Shown: positions 49,924 to 59,558 of the stretch, piece by piece
Numbering within the stretch: the stretch's first letter is position 1
Layout: each line of letters starts with the position of its first letter
NCBI RefSeq assembly: GCF_000961885.1
Contig: NZ_JZKH01000011.1
Span: forward strand, 62,001 to 126,000
From: Streptomyces rubellomurinus
Lineage (GTDB): Bacteria; Actinomycetota; Actinomycetes; Streptomycetales; Streptomycetaceae
Reading direction: 5' to 3'
DNA: 64,000 nucleotides
The notes under the pieces: model-generated
What the model saw: only the letters and a program-made list of their open reading frames with translations
The model's database searches: none
What the model was told of the DNA's origin: nothing
Translations under genes and position numbers: made by a program

Positions 49924-51357
49924 TCAGCCGCCGGCCAGGCGCAGCACGGCGGCGTACGCGCGGGCGCGCACCATCAGCGCGCTCCGGCGCGCGCGACCGG
50001 TGAGCGCCGAGCGCCAGTGTCCGCCGGGCGCCGCCGCCAGAGCCCGGTACCGGACCAGCAGCGCGCCCGGGACGGCCACCAGCGCGACCCAGCCGGCCGC
50101 CGCCAGGCCCGTCCACCACGGCACCGGCCCCAGCCGGGCCATCCGCTCCGCCGCCAGCGCGCCGCCGGAGAGCCAGCCCAGCGCCGCCGCGCCCGCCCCG
50201 GTCAGCAGCGCCGCCGCAAGGGCCGCCACCGCCGTCGCGGCGGACGGCCAGGGGCCGGGGTGGTCGGCCGCTGGGTCGGTCGCGGGATCGGCGGCGGGAT
50301 CGACGGGGGCCGGGGCGGGGGTGCCACCGCCGGCCGCCGCCGCCCGGCCGAGCAGGACGGCCGGCACCACCCCGGCCAGCACCGGCAGCAGCAGCGCCGC
50401 CCACCGCCAGCCGCCCGCGCCCTCGGCCGGCAGCAGGGCGAACAGCGGGAACTCCGGCAGCGGGCCCAGCACCGCGCCCCCCGGCCACACCGCCGTCCCC
50501 ACGCCCACCGCGAACCCCGGCCCCAGCGCGTACGCCGCGCCCCACAGCACCGCGTTCGGCAGCAGCACCACGGCGAGCAGCAGCAGCCCCGCCACCGCGG
50601 CCGGCCCGGCACCGAGCACCGCCGCCCCGCGGCCGCCCCCGGCCACCGCGGCCGACACCGCCGCCCCCGCCACCAACACCCCGCCCGCCGCCACCAGCCC
50701 CGCCCCGGCCGCCAGCGCCGCGCCCCGCACCGCCGCCGCACCGCCGGACGGCCGGCACGGCGACGGCAGGCGGTCGAGCAGCGAGCGGGCCGGGCGGCCG
50801 TCCACCAGCGGCGGACCCACCGCCCGGACGCCGGCGGCCGTCGCCAGCCCGGCGACCACGGCCACCACCAGCACGTCCAGCAGCACCCGGCTGCGGAACA
50901 GCCCGGCCCCCGCGCAGTGCACCGCCACCGCGACCGCCACCGCGCAGTACCCCGACCACAGCGCCACCGGGCCGCCCCACCGGGAGCGCAGCCCGCGCCG
51001 CCGTTCCAGGCCCGCGCCCGCCCGGTACAGCCGCACCACCGCCAGCACGCCGAGCAGCAGCGGAGTGACCGACAGCGGGGCGTCCGCCCGACCGCGCAGC
51101 ACCGGCGCGCCGTGCCCCAGCAGCCACAGCGCCGCCGCCAGACGGGTGGCACCGGTCGCGCCGTCGTCCGCGTTCGGCGTCACCACCCACAGCCCGAGGA
51201 CGGGCACCACGATCACCGCGAGGCCGACCAGCGCGGTCCGCACCCCGGCCAACAGGTCCGCCAGCACCGGGCGTCCGCCCAGTTCGCCCGACACTTCCAG
51301 GATCGGACGGCCCATCAGCTGCGTCATGCGCCTCATGGTGCCAAGGCGACTCGCCAT
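49924..51357 (-). CDS. DUF6350/PerM-like multi-pass membrane protein
   Basis: This 477-residue protein is almost entirely hydrophobic, with about ten helices and short Ala/Gly/Pro/Arg loops. It sits between purN-purH and sucCD, as the PerM protein Rv0955 does in Mycobacterium tuberculosis, where it affects cell division and chronic-phase survival. I infer the same family from position and topology. Several ATGs near the N-terminus (51357, 51336, 51327) are possible. The start is not fixed by a clear ribosome-binding site. Confidence 0.7.
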   Translation of the reverse strand: MASRLGTMRRMTQLMGRPILEVSGELGGRPVLADLLAGVRTALVGLAVIVVPVLGLWVVTPNADDGATGATRLAAALWLLGHGAPVLRGRADAPLSVTPLLLGVLAVVRLYRAGAGLERRRGLRSRWGGPVALWSGYCAVAVAVAVHCAGAGLFRSRVLLDVLVVAVVAGLATAAGVRAVGPPLVDGRPARSLLDRLPSPCRPSGGAAAVRGAALAAGAGLVAAGGVLVAGAAVSAAVAGGGRGAAVLGAGPAAVAGLLLLAVVLLPNAVLWGAAYALGPGFAVGVGTAVWPGGAVLGPLPEFPLFALLPAEGAGGWRWAALLLPVLAGVVPAVLLGRAAAAGGGTPAPAPVDPAADPATDPAADHPGPWPSAATAVAALAAALLTGAGAAALGWLSGGALAAERMARLGPVPWWTGLAAAGWVALVAVPGALLVRYRALAAAPGGHWRSALTGRARRSALMVRARAYAAVLRLAGG

Positions 51358-51459
51358 GCTCGGTGAAGCGGCAAACCGCCGCCGTGTCCCAGATTATTGG
51401 CTTATGCGCTTTTTCAGACCCTGCCCCCAAGCCGCCGGCGCCCCGGCCCGGAGCGTCTG

Positions 51460-53550
51460 ATGACCACGCCACCCACCGCCGACTCCCCCACCCCCGAGCG
51501 GCACCCCCGTACGGCCGCACCGAACGCCGCCGCCCAGGACGCCGCGCGCCTGCTGCGGAAACTGACCCCCCGTGAGGCCCAGACCCTCGCCCACCTCGCC
51601 GCCGGCCACGACCTCACCCGCACCGCCGCCGCCCTCGGCATCACCCCGGCCACCGCCCGCGGCCACCTCCACCGCGCCATGCGCAAACTGGGCGTCACCA
51701 CCGAGGCCGAGGCCGTCGCCCTCGGCACCGAGCAGAAGGCCCCCGAAACGGACGGGCGACAGCAGCCCGCGGTCGTCGGCGGCGGCGGCCCGACGCCTGG
51801 CCGACCGAGCGACCTGACGGCGGCACCCGGCAAGGCCTCCGGCCCTGTTCACAGCGCGAGCGGCCCGGATCCTGCCGTCGCGGACCGGCCGCGGCGGACG
51901 CCGGTCCTCGGCGGTGGCACGAAGCCCGCCGGCGAGGACGACGCGTCAGGGGCATCCGGCGCCGGCGCCGGGCCCTCGCGGGCAAAGGCGGCTGCTCGGC
52001 CCAGCGCGAGAACCGGAACCGCCGGCAGCGGCCCGGCCCGAGGCGGCACACCGGCGGAGGCCGCGCCCAAGCGCCGGGCGAACGCGGCGGCCGCGGCCGG
52101 GCGGCCCGGAACCGCCGATGCCGCGACGCCCGGCGGTGCGGCGGAGCGGCGTGCGGCTGATTCCGGGACCGCACCGGCGAACCGCAAGGAGCGTGCCGCA
52201 GCCCCGGCGACGGAGCAGCACGCCCCCGCCGCCACCAGGGCCGACGCCGGCACCCGCAGCGGACGGACCACCGCCGCCGACGCGCGCAGCGGCCGGACAG
52301 AAGCCGCGTCAGAGCCCCACGCCCCCGGCGACACCGAGACCGACGCGGCACACAGCACCACCCGCAGCGACCGCACCACCGCCGCCGACACCGACGAACG
52401 GGCCGAGGCCATGGCGAAGCAGAGCACCGCGCCGGACGGCGCCGCCGACGCGCGGCCCACGGCCGTCCCGAAGGGGCGCGCCGCCGGGGAGCCGGCCGCC
52501 GGGCGGGCCCGGCCGGCGGCGGGGAGCTTCGAGGAGCTGTACGAGGCGGCGCACACCCGTCTCGTGCAGCAGGTGTTCCTGCTGACGGCGTGCCGGCACC
52601 GGGCGGTGCACTGCGTACGGCTGGCGTTCGGGGACGCGCGGCGCCGCTGGGGGCGGGTCGCGGCGACCGGGGACCCGGAGGGGTGGGTGCGGGCGCGGGC
52701 GAGTGAGCTGGCGCTGTCGCCGTGGCACCGGGGCGGCCCGCGGCGGGCGCACGCGTGGCAGCTGCCGCACCGGCGGATCAAGGTGCGTCCGGCGGACGAG
52801 TCGCAGGCCGTGCTGCCGGACCACGACCGGCTGACCGACCGGGACCGGGCGCTGCTGAAGGCGCTGAAGCGGCTGTCCCGGCCGCAGCGGCGGGCCCTGG
52901 TGCTGCACGACGGGCTGGGGCTGCCGGCGGCGGCGGTCGCGGTGGAGGTGGAGTCGTCCCGGACGGCGGCGGAGGCCCGGGTGTGGGCGGCCCGGACGGC
53001 GCTGGCCGGGTGGGTGCCGGACCTGGTCGGGCCGGATCCGGCGGCGCCGGACTTCGCGGACGGGCTGAGCCGGCTGCTGCACCGGGCCGCGGTGCGCGGC
53101 GCGCCCGCTCCGCACCGGCCGCCGGTGCCGGTGCTGCGGGCCCGCTACCGGTTGTGGACGGCGAGCCGCACGGGCGCGGCGGCGCTGCTGACGGTGGCGG
53201 TGGGCGGGGCTGCCCTGGCGACCCTGGCGGGGGTGCGCCCGGCGGTGCTGACGCGGCCTCCCGAACCGCCGGCCCCGGCGCTGTGCGTGCCGGCCTCGGA
53301 CGCACCGGTGGAGCCGGGTGTGCCGCTACTGCCCGGCGGTTCCCCGAACGTGGTCAGCAGCCTGTGGTGCAGCCCGGCACCCGGGCTGGAGGCGGTGCTG
53401 GTGGAGCCGGAGTCGCAGGCGCAGGCGGCCGCCCGGTGGATGCTGACCCCGCAGGACGGCCGGGGCGCGGCGGCCCCGCCGCCGCAGGGGCCGGTGGCCT
53501 GCCCGCCGCTGACGACGCACCCCTGCGCGCGCGGGCCCGTCCTCCGGTAG
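51460..53550 (+). CDS. LuxR-HTH / sigma-like / transmembrane fusion protein
   Basis: This 696-residue protein combines unlike parts. Residues 34-82 are a LuxR (GerE) helix-turn-helix (LTPREAQTLAHLAAGHDLTR, then ITPATARGHLHRAM). A low-complexity Ala/Arg/Thr linker of about 255 residues follows. Residues 356-520 look like an ECF sigma factor, with a region-2-like segment (FEELYEAAHTRLVQQVFLL) and a region-4-like HTH (KRLSRPQRRALVLHDGLGLP). A hydrophobic helix at 573-591 and a Cys-containing tail (C609, C637, C681, C689) complete it. GGAG lies 7 bases before the ATG. A membrane-anchored regulator is inferred. Confidence 0.7.
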   Translation: MTTPPTADSPTPERHPRTAAPNAAAQDAARLLRKLTPREAQTLAHLAAGHDLTRTAAALGITPATARGHLHRAMRKLGVTTEAEAVALGTEQKAPETDGRQQPAVVGGGGPTPGRPSDLTAAPGKASGPVHSASGPDPAVADRPRRTPVLGGGTKPAGEDDASGASGAGAGPSRAKAAARPSARTGTAGSGPARGGTPAEAAPKRRANAAAAAGRPGTADAATPGGAAERRAADSGTAPANRKERAAAPATEQHAPAATRADAGTRSGRTTAADARSGRTEAASEPHAPGDTETDAAHSTTRSDRTTAADTDERAEAMAKQSTAPDGAADARPTAVPKGRAAGEPAAGRARPAAGSFEELYEAAHTRLVQQVFLLTACRHRAVHCVRLAFGDARRRWGRVAATGDPEGWVRARASELALSPWHRGGPRRAHAWQLPHRRIKVRPADESQAVLPDHDRLTDRDRALLKALKRLSRPQRRALVLHDGLGLPAAAVAVEVESSRTAAEARVWAARTALAGWVPDLVGPDPAAPDFADGLSRLLHRAAVRGAPAPHRPPVPVLRARYRLWTASRTGAAALLTVAVGGAALATLAGVRPAVLTRPPEPPAPALCVPASDAPVEPGVPLLPGGSPNVVSSLWCSPAPGLEAVLVEPESQAQAAARWMLTPQDGRGAAAPPPQGPVACPPLTTHPCARGPVLR

Positions 53551-53581
53551 GCGCCCGGAGAACCGGCTGCCCGGAGAACGG

Positions 53582-53618
53582 CGAGCGCCCCCCGCCCGGG
53601 AAGGGCGGGGGGCGCTCG
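53582..53618. terminator. Bidirectional hairpin terminator
   Basis: Perfect 16-bp arms (53582-53597 and 53603-53618) with a 5-nt loop lie between the fusion protein gene and the convergent sucD. Confidence 0.88.
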
Positions 53619-53637
53619 TCGCGCGGCCGGGGAAGGG

Positions 53638-54522
53638 TCAGCCGGCGATGATCTCGCGCGCCAGGCGGGCGGTCTCGGACGGCGTCTTGCCGACCTTGAC
53701 ACCGGCGGCCTCGAGGGCCTCCTTCTTCGCCTGGGCGGTGCCCGAGGAGCCGGAGACGATGGCGCCGGCGTGGCCCATGGTCTTGCCCTCGGGGGCGGTG
53801 AAGCCCGCGACGTAGCCGACGACCGGCTTGGTGACGTGCTCGGCGATGTAGGCCGCGGCACGCTCCTCGGCGTCGCCGCCGATCTCACCGATCATCACGA
53901 TGATCTCGGTGTCCGGGTCCTCCTGGAACGCCTTGAGGGCGTCGATGTGGGTGGTGCCGATGATCGGGTCACCGCCGATGCCCACGGCCGAGGAGAAGCC
54001 GATGTCGCGCAGCTCGTACATGAGCTGGTAGGTCAGGGTGCCGGACTTCGAGACCAGGCCGATCTTGCCGGCCTTGGTGATGTCGGCCGGGATGATGCCC
54101 GCGTTCGACTGGCCGGGGCTGATCAGGCCGGGGCAGTTCGGGCCGATGATCCGGGTCTTGTTGCCCTTGGAACCGGCGTAGGCCCAGAAGGCGGCGGTGT
54201 CGTGCACCGGGACGCCCTCGGTGATGACGATCGCCAGCGGGATCTCGGCGTCGACGGCCTCGACGACGGCGGCCTTGGTGAAGGCCGGCGGGACGAAGAG
54301 GACGGAGACGTCGGCGCCCGTCTTCTCCATCGCCTCGGCGACGGTGCCGAAGACCGGGATCTCGGTGCCGTCGACGTCGACCGTGGTGCCGGCCTTGCGC
54401 GGGTTCACGCCGCCGACGATCTGGGTGCCGGAGGCGAGCATGCGGCGGGTGTGCTTCATGCCCTCGGCGCCGGTCATGCCCTGGACGATGACCTTGCTGT
54501 CCTTGGTAAGGAAGATAGCCAT
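53638..54522 (-). CDS. sucD: Succinate-CoA ligase alpha subunit
   Basis: This 294-residue subunit carries the phosphorylated His (H251 in [11 protein letters not shown]) and the CoA-binding fold ([13 protein letters not shown]). [17 protein letters not shown] is the domain-2 signature. With SucC it makes succinate and ATP or GTP in the TCA cycle. sucC is 18 bases upstream on the same strand and is translated first. Confidence 0.98.
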   Translation of the reverse strand: MAIFLTKDSKVIVQGMTGAEGMKHTRRMLASGTQIVGGVNPRKAGTTVDVDGTEIPVFGTVAEAMEKTGADVSVLFVPPAFTKAAVVEAVDAEIPLAIVITEGVPVHDTAAFWAYAGSKGNKTRIIGPNCPGLISPGQSNAGIIPADITKAGKIGLVSKSGTLTYQLMYELRDIGFSSAVGIGGDPIIGTTHIDALKAFQEDPDTEIIVMIGEIGGDAEERAAAYIAEHVTKPVVGYVAGFTAPEGKTMGHAGAIVSGSSGTAQAKKEALEAAGVKVGKTPSETARLAREIIAG

Positions 54523-54540
54523 GGTGTTAAGTCCCCTTCC

Positions 54541-55713
54541 TTACTTGTTGGCCAGCTCGGCGGCGCGGTCAGCGGCGCCGTCCATGGTGTCCACGCGCTG
54601 GACCAGCGGGTGGTTGGCGTCGTCGAGGATCTTGCGACCCAGCTCGGCGTTGTTGCCGTCCAGGCGGACGACCAGCGGCTTGGAGACGTTCTCGCCCTTG
54701 CCGGCGAGGAGCTCCAGGGCCTGCACGATGCCGTTGGCGACCGCGTCGCACGCGGTGATGCCGCCGAAGACGTTGACGAAGACCGACTTGACGTCGGGGT
54801 CGCCCAGGATGATCTCCAGGCCGTTCGCCATGACCTCGGCGGACGCGCCGCCGCCGATGTCGAGGAAGTTGGCGGGCTTGACGCCGCCGTGCTTCTCACC
54901 GGCGTAGGCGACCACGTCGAGGGTGCTCATGACGAGGCCCGCGCCGTTGCCGATGATGCCGACCTGGCCGTCGAGCTTGACGTAGTTCAGGCCCTTGGCC
55001 TTGGCGGCCGCCTCAAGCGGGTTGGCCGCGGCCTTGTCCTCGAGCGCCTCGTGCTCCGGCTGACGGAACTCGGCGTTCTCGTCCAGGGAGACCTTGCCGT
55101 CGAGCGCGATGATCTTGCCGTCGCCGGACTTGATCAGCGGGTTGACCTCGACGAGGAGGGCGTCCTCCTTGATGAAGACGGTCCACAGCTTCTGCAGGAC
55201 CTCGGCGACCTGGTCGGCGACCTCGGCCGGGAACTTCGCCGCGGCGACGATCTCGGCGGCCTTCTCCGGGGTGCAGCCCTCGTTGGCGTCGACCGGGATC
55301 TTGGCGAGCGCGTCGGGGTTCTCCTCGGCGACGACCTCGATCTCCACGCCGCCCTCGACGCTGGCCATGGCCAGGAAGGTGCGGTTGGTGCGGTCCAGCA
55401 GGAACGAGACGTAGTACTCGTCCTTGATGTCCGCGGTCTGGGCCAGCATCACCTTGTGAACGGTGTGGCCCTTGATGTCCATACCGAGGATCGCCTCGGC
55501 CTTGGCGACGGCGTCGGCCGGGTCGGCGGCGAGCTTGACGCCACCGGCCTTGCCGCGGCCGCCCACCTTCACCTGAGCCTTGACGACGGCGCGGCCGCCG
55601 AAGCGCTCCGCGATGGCGGCAGCGTCTGCGGCGGTCTCGATGACATCGCCGTCAAGCACGGGCACGCCGTGCTTGGCGAAGAGGTCCCTCGCCTGGTACT
55701 CGAACAGGTCCAC
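54541..55713 (-). CDS. sucC: Succinate-CoA ligase beta subunit
   Basis: This 390-residue subunit has an ATP-grasp domain ([38 protein letters not shown]) and a C-terminal ligase domain ([35 protein letters not shown]). GTG at 55713 gives the canonical N-terminus; the open frame continues upstream for about 70 residues without family similarity. AAGGAC lies upstream. Confidence 0.98.
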   Translation of the reverse strand: MDLFEYQARDLFAKHGVPVLDGDVIETAADAAAIAERFGGRAVVKAQVKVGGRGKAGGVKLAADPADAVAKAEAILGMDIKGHTVHKVMLAQTADIKDEYYVSFLLDRTNRTFLAMASVEGGVEIEVVAEENPDALAKIPVDANEGCTPEKAAEIVAAAKFPAEVADQVAEVLQKLWTVFIKEDALLVEVNPLIKSGDGKIIALDGKVSLDENAEFRQPEHEALEDKAAANPLEAAAKAKGLNYVKLDGQVGIIGNGAGLVMSTLDVVAYAGEKHGGVKPANFLDIGGGASAEVMANGLEIILGDPDVKSVFVNVFGGITACDAVANGIVQALELLAGKGENVSKPLVVRLDGNNAELGRKILDDANHPLVQRVDTMDGAADRAAELANK

Positions 55714-56015
55714 GTGTTTGTCCTTGTTCGTGGTCGCGGATTGTGTCTCTACGAGCGTGCCACGGCAGGATCTTCGCTGCGGGTCGTCGAGGCTGCTGCG
55801 GGTACGCAGAGGTACGGCCTTGCGGCCCACACAGCCACGGGCGCACACGTCAATCAACACGCGGGTCACGTCCGTCTGGCAGGTTATCCCCGTCGGACGG
55901 GCGTGTTCCGCCCGGGGCCTGCCCATAGTGGGTGATAACCGTCACAGCCTGGCCGGAAGCCCGTGGCGGCCGCGTGATCCGTCGATCGGGTGAGTTAGCG
56001 CGTACGGGTGAACGA
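55714..56015. other. Intergenic region between sucC and the VWA gene
   Basis: These 302 bases hold the sucC promoter and the end of the VWA transcription unit. A short GGTGA-ACGA-TCACC hairpin (56007-56020) overlaps the VWA stop codon. TTGATTGACG lies in the right half (minus strand), but no matching -10 is clear. The perfect TACGCGCGTA palindrome is absent. Confidence 0.45.
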
Positions 56016-57179
56016 TCACCGCCCCTGGTCGGGCAGCGGGATCGGGCGCTTCTCGATCGCCGCCGCCATGATCTCCGGGAAGGCGTCCGGGGTGCAGGCG
56101 AAGGCCGGCGCGCCGAGCGAGGCCAGGGCGGCGGCGTGCGCGTGGTCGTACGCCGGGGCGCCCTCGTCGGAGAGCGCGAGCAGCGCGATGAACTGGACGC
56201 CGGCCGCCTTCATCGCGGCGACCCGCCGGAGCATGCCGTCCCGGATCCCGCCCTCGTACAGGTCGCTGATCAGCACCACGATCGTCTCGGACGGGCGGGT
56301 GATCTTCGACTGGCAGTAGGCGAGCGCGCGGTTGATGTCGGTGCCGCCGCCGAGCTGGGTCGCGAACAGCACGTCCACCGGGTCGGTCAGCTGCTCGGTG
56401 AGGTCGACCACCGAGGTGTCGAAGACGACCAGCCGGGTGTCCAGCGTGCGCATCGAGGCGAGCACCGCGCCGAACACCGCCGAGTGGACGACCGAGGGCG
56501 CCATCGAGCCGGACTGGTCGATGCAGAGGATGACGTCCTTCTTCACCGCGCGCTGGGCGCGGGCGTAGCCGACCAGCCGCTCGGGGACGACGGTGCCGTG
56601 CTCGGGCAGGTAGTTCTTCAGGTTGGCCCGGATCGTGCGGTCCCAGTCGATGTCGCGGTGACGCGGGCGGTTGACCCGGGCGCTGCGGTCGAGCGCGCCG
56701 CTCAGCGTGGAGCGGGTGCGGTCGGCGAGCCGGCGCTCCAGGTCGGCGACCACCTTGCCGACCACGGCCCGGGCGCTCTCCCGGGTGGTCTCCGGCAGCG
56801 CGTGCTTGAGCGACAGCAGGGTGCCGACCAGGTGGACGTCCGGTTCGACGGCCTCCAGCATCTCCGGCTCCAGCAGCAGGCGGTCCAGGCCGAGCCGGGT
56901 GATCGCGTCCTGCTGCATCAGCTGGACGACGGTCGACGGGAAGTACTCACGGATGTCGCCCAGCCAGCGGGCGACCTGCGGGGCCGAACCGCCGAGCCCG
57001 GCGGCGCGCCGGCCGCCGCGCCCCGAGCGGGCCCCCTCCTCGGGGGCGCGCCGGTAGAGCGCGGCGAGGGCGCCGTCCATCGCGGCGTCGCGGCCGCGCA
57101 GGGCGCAGCCGGTGCCGTCCGCCTCGCCGCCGAGCACCAGTCGCCAGCGGCGCAGCCGTTCGTCGGTGGTGGTCGCCAT
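56016..57179 (-). CDS. VWA domain protein of MoxR-linked type
   Basis: This 387-residue protein has an all-alpha N-terminal half of about 215 residues and a C-terminal von Willebrand A domain. The MIDAS motif is complete: DQSGS (221-225), the Thr in GGGTDINRAL and the Asp in LISDLYEGG. Proteins of this type work with MoxR AAA+ ATPases, as in the E. coli yehLMPQ set. GAGGAGG precedes the ATG, after a 21-base gap from the DUF5682 gene. It is the last gene in the minus arm of the module. Confidence 0.88.
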   Translation of the reverse strand: MATTTDERLRRWRLVLGGEADGTGCALRGRDAAMDGALAALYRRAPEEGARSGRGGRRAAGLGGSAPQVARWLGDIREYFPSTVVQLMQQDAITRLGLDRLLLEPEMLEAVEPDVHLVGTLLSLKHALPETTRESARAVVGKVVADLERRLADRTRSTLSGALDRSARVNRPRHRDIDWDRTIRANLKNYLPEHGTVVPERLVGYARAQRAVKKDVILCIDQSGSMAPSVVHSAVFGAVLASMRTLDTRLVVFDTSVVDLTEQLTDPVDVLFATQLGGGTDINRALAYCQSKITRPSETIVVLISDLYEGGIRDGMLRRVAAMKAAGVQFIALLALSDEGAPAYDHAHAAALASLGAPAFACTPDAFPEIMAAAIEKRPIPLPDQGR

Positions 57180-57200
57180 CGGGTCCTCCTCGGGTGGGTG

Positions 57201-59558
57201 TCAGGTGTTGCGGCCGGCGGCCTGGCGGGGGATCTTCGGCCCGGGGATCTTCGGCCCGGGGTTGTTCGGACGGCCGCCCAGCAGCAGGGCCAGCACCGGG
57301 ACGGCGGCGTCGGCGCGGGCGGCGTCGAGTTCGCCGCCCGGGGTGTCCGCGGCCGGGGCCCCGCCCAGCGGGCCGGCCGCGACCCGGCTGCCGATGGTGG
57401 TGCGCACGCCCGCCTCCAGGCCGGCGAAGGTGCGGCGCAGCAGCGGCAGGACGTCGGTGAAGACCTCGGCGCCGACGCCGGTCAGCCACTCGTCGAGCAG
57501 GGCGAGCAGCCGGGGGTCGTGCAGCAGCAGGGCGCCGCCGCCGGTGAGGAAGCCCTCCACCCAACCCGCCGCGTCCGCCGGGGAGTTGGCGGCGGACAGG
57601 ACGAGCCGCAGGCGCCGGGCGGCGGCCGCGGAGTCGAGCCGGCCGTCGTCCAGCAGCAGCCGGACGGCCCGGCCGCGCAGCAGGCCCGGGGCGCCGGTGG
57701 CCGGGCCGGCGGTGGGTTCGCGGCGGGCGAGCGACCGCAGGGCGGCGGCCCAGCGCTCGGCGAGGCCGCCGCCGTCGCCGTCCCCGGCTCGGTCCGGGTC
57801 GGAGCCGAGCAGCCCGATCGCGCCGTGCACCTCGTCGAGCCGGGCGCGCATCGCGGTGGCGCTGTCGGCGTCCAACCCGACGCAGGCGGGCGGCAGTCCG
57901 ACGCAGACCCGGTCGGCCAGGCCCGCCGCGGCCTCGGCGAGCGCGCCGTGGTCGGTGCCGCGGACGTCGCCGTAGCGCAGCGCCCGGACGAGCGCGGGCA
58001 GCGCGCCGGCCAGGTGCGCGACGTCGGTGTCCAGCGCGGCGCAGTCGGCGAGCACCCGCATCACGGCGGGCAGCGCGCCGGACAGTCCGGCCAGCAGGCA
58101 GGTCTCCACCAGGCCGGTCAGCTCGGCGAGTTCGCCGGCCGCGCGGGCGGTGCCGACCGCCTTGTTGACGGCCGCCTCCTCGACCGTGGTGCCCCACTGG
58201 GCGGCCTCGGCGATCCGCACGGCGAACTCGGGCTGCCAGTGCAGCCGCCAGCTCTCCCGGAACGTCCCGGTCGAGTTGACCGAGGAGCGGGCCGGCACTC
58301 CCCACTCGACGCCCAGCAGCCGCAACCGGTGCAGCAGCCGGGAGCGGGCCGCGTCGGTGTCCTTGCGCAGGTCGAGGTCGAGTTCCTTCGCCTCGGCCGC
58401 GGGCTTGAGCCGCAGCGAGCGCTGCAGCCGGGCCAGGTCGCGCTGCAGCGGCACCGCCGGTGCAGCGTCCGGGACTTCACCGAGCGCGTCGCCGACCACC
58501 AGGCCGTCCCGGACGAGCTCCAGGGCGACGTCCGAGCCCTCGCAGAGCACCGCGCGGACGGCGTCCATGGTCTCGGTCAGCCCGGCGAGCGGGCGGCCGC
58601 GCAGCACGGCCAGCGTCTCGGCGAGCCGGACCGCCTCGATGACGTGCGCGGAGGACACCGGGTGGTCCTGGGCGCGCAGCAGGTCGGCGGCCCGGGTGAG
58701 CCAGCGCGGCACCGGATCGCCCTCGGTGGTGAACAGGTGGTGGTACCAGCCGGGCGACTGGACGCCCGCGCCGTAGCCGGTGGCCTGGGAGAGCCGGCGG
58801 TGCGTCCAGGGGATCCAGGTGACGTCCGCCTTCACCTTCTTCGGCAGCTCGGCGAGCAGCGCCCGGTCGTGGGCGACGGTGGGCATCGTCGCCAGCGCGG
58901 GGACGTGGAAGGCGCCGCAGACCACGGCGATCCGCCGGTGCCCGGCGCGGCGGGCGGCGCGGACCTGCTGGCGCATGTGCGCCTCGCGCAGCAGGTCGCG
59001 GCGGGACTCGCCGAGGCCCTCGGCGCGCAGCGCGCCCATCGCCTCGGCGACGGCGGCGAATGGCGCGAGCGCGGCCTCGACGTCGGCATCGGCATCGGCA
59101 TCGGAACCGGAGGCGGGGGCGCGGTGCTCGACCACGTCCTCCCACCAGCGCTCCGCGTCGTCGTGGCCTGCGGCCTCGGCGAGCAGCGCCAGCGGGTCGG
59201 CGGGCGACTCGTCGGTGTCCTCGTCGGTGAACGGCGCGAAGCCGTACCCGGCGGGCAGGTCGATGAAGCGGACCGGCAGGTCGTGGTCCACGCCGTACCG
59301 GATCGCCACCCACTCCGGGGAGAACTCGGCGTACGGCCAGAAGGCGGCCTTCGCCGGGTCGTCCACCGCGTGGGCGAGCAGGGCCACCGGCGGCACCAGG
59401 TCCTTCTCGGCGGCGAGGTGGACGATCGCGTCGGCCTCCGGCGGGCCCTCGATCAGCACCGCGTCCGGCCGCCAGCGCGCCAGCGCGGCGGCCACCGCCC
59501 GCGCCGAGCCGGGGCCGTGGTGCCGGATACCGAGCAGGGCGACCTCGGACACGGTCAT
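57201..59558 (-). CDS. DUF5682 protein with TraB/EreA-like N-terminal region
   Basis: This 785-residue protein is the large, uncharacterised component of the module (YehM-like in size and position). The N-terminal 220 residues carry GIRHHGPGSA (H13, H14), then PDAVLIEGPPEAD (E37), and VVCGAFHVPAL (H218). This spacing of GxxH, Glu and GxxH resembles the TraB/Tiki/EreA-like superfamily of putative metal-dependent enzymes. The C-terminal 550 residues are helical and rich in Ala/Leu/Arg. ATG at 59558 overlaps the upstream ATPase stop by four bases (ATGA). The tail contains a short GPKIP tandem repeat. Confidence 0.82.
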   Translation of the reverse strand: MTVSEVALLGIRHHGPGSARAVAAALARWRPDAVLIEGPPEADAIVHLAAEKDLVPPVALLAHAVDDPAKAAFWPYAEFSPEWVAIRYGVDHDLPVRFIDLPAGYGFAPFTDEDTDESPADPLALLAEAAGHDDAERWWEDVVEHRAPASGSDADADADVEAALAPFAAVAEAMGALRAEGLGESRRDLLREAHMRQQVRAARRAGHRRIAVVCGAFHVPALATMPTVAHDRALLAELPKKVKADVTWIPWTHRRLSQATGYGAGVQSPGWYHHLFTTEGDPVPRWLTRAADLLRAQDHPVSSAHVIEAVRLAETLAVLRGRPLAGLTETMDAVRAVLCEGSDVALELVRDGLVVGDALGEVPDAAPAVPLQRDLARLQRSLRLKPAAEAKELDLDLRKDTDAARSRLLHRLRLLGVEWGVPARSSVNSTGTFRESWRLHWQPEFAVRIAEAAQWGTTVEEAAVNKAVGTARAAGELAELTGLVETCLLAGLSGALPAVMRVLADCAALDTDVAHLAGALPALVRALRYGDVRGTDHGALAEAAAGLADRVCVGLPPACVGLDADSATAMRARLDEVHGAIGLLGSDPDRAGDGDGGGLAERWAAALRSLARREPTAGPATGAPGLLRGRAVRLLLDDGRLDSAAAARRLRLVLSAANSPADAAGWVEGFLTGGGALLLHDPRLLALLDEWLTGVGAEVFTDVLPLLRRTFAGLEAGVRTTIGSRVAAGPLGGAPAADTPGGELDAARADAAVPVLALLLGGRPNNPGPKIPGPKIPRQAAGRNT

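Noticed and set aside
49959-49982. TACGCGCGGGCGCGCAC in the PerM-like gene as another regulon site
   Set aside because: It lies within coding sequence and lacks the palindromic second half.
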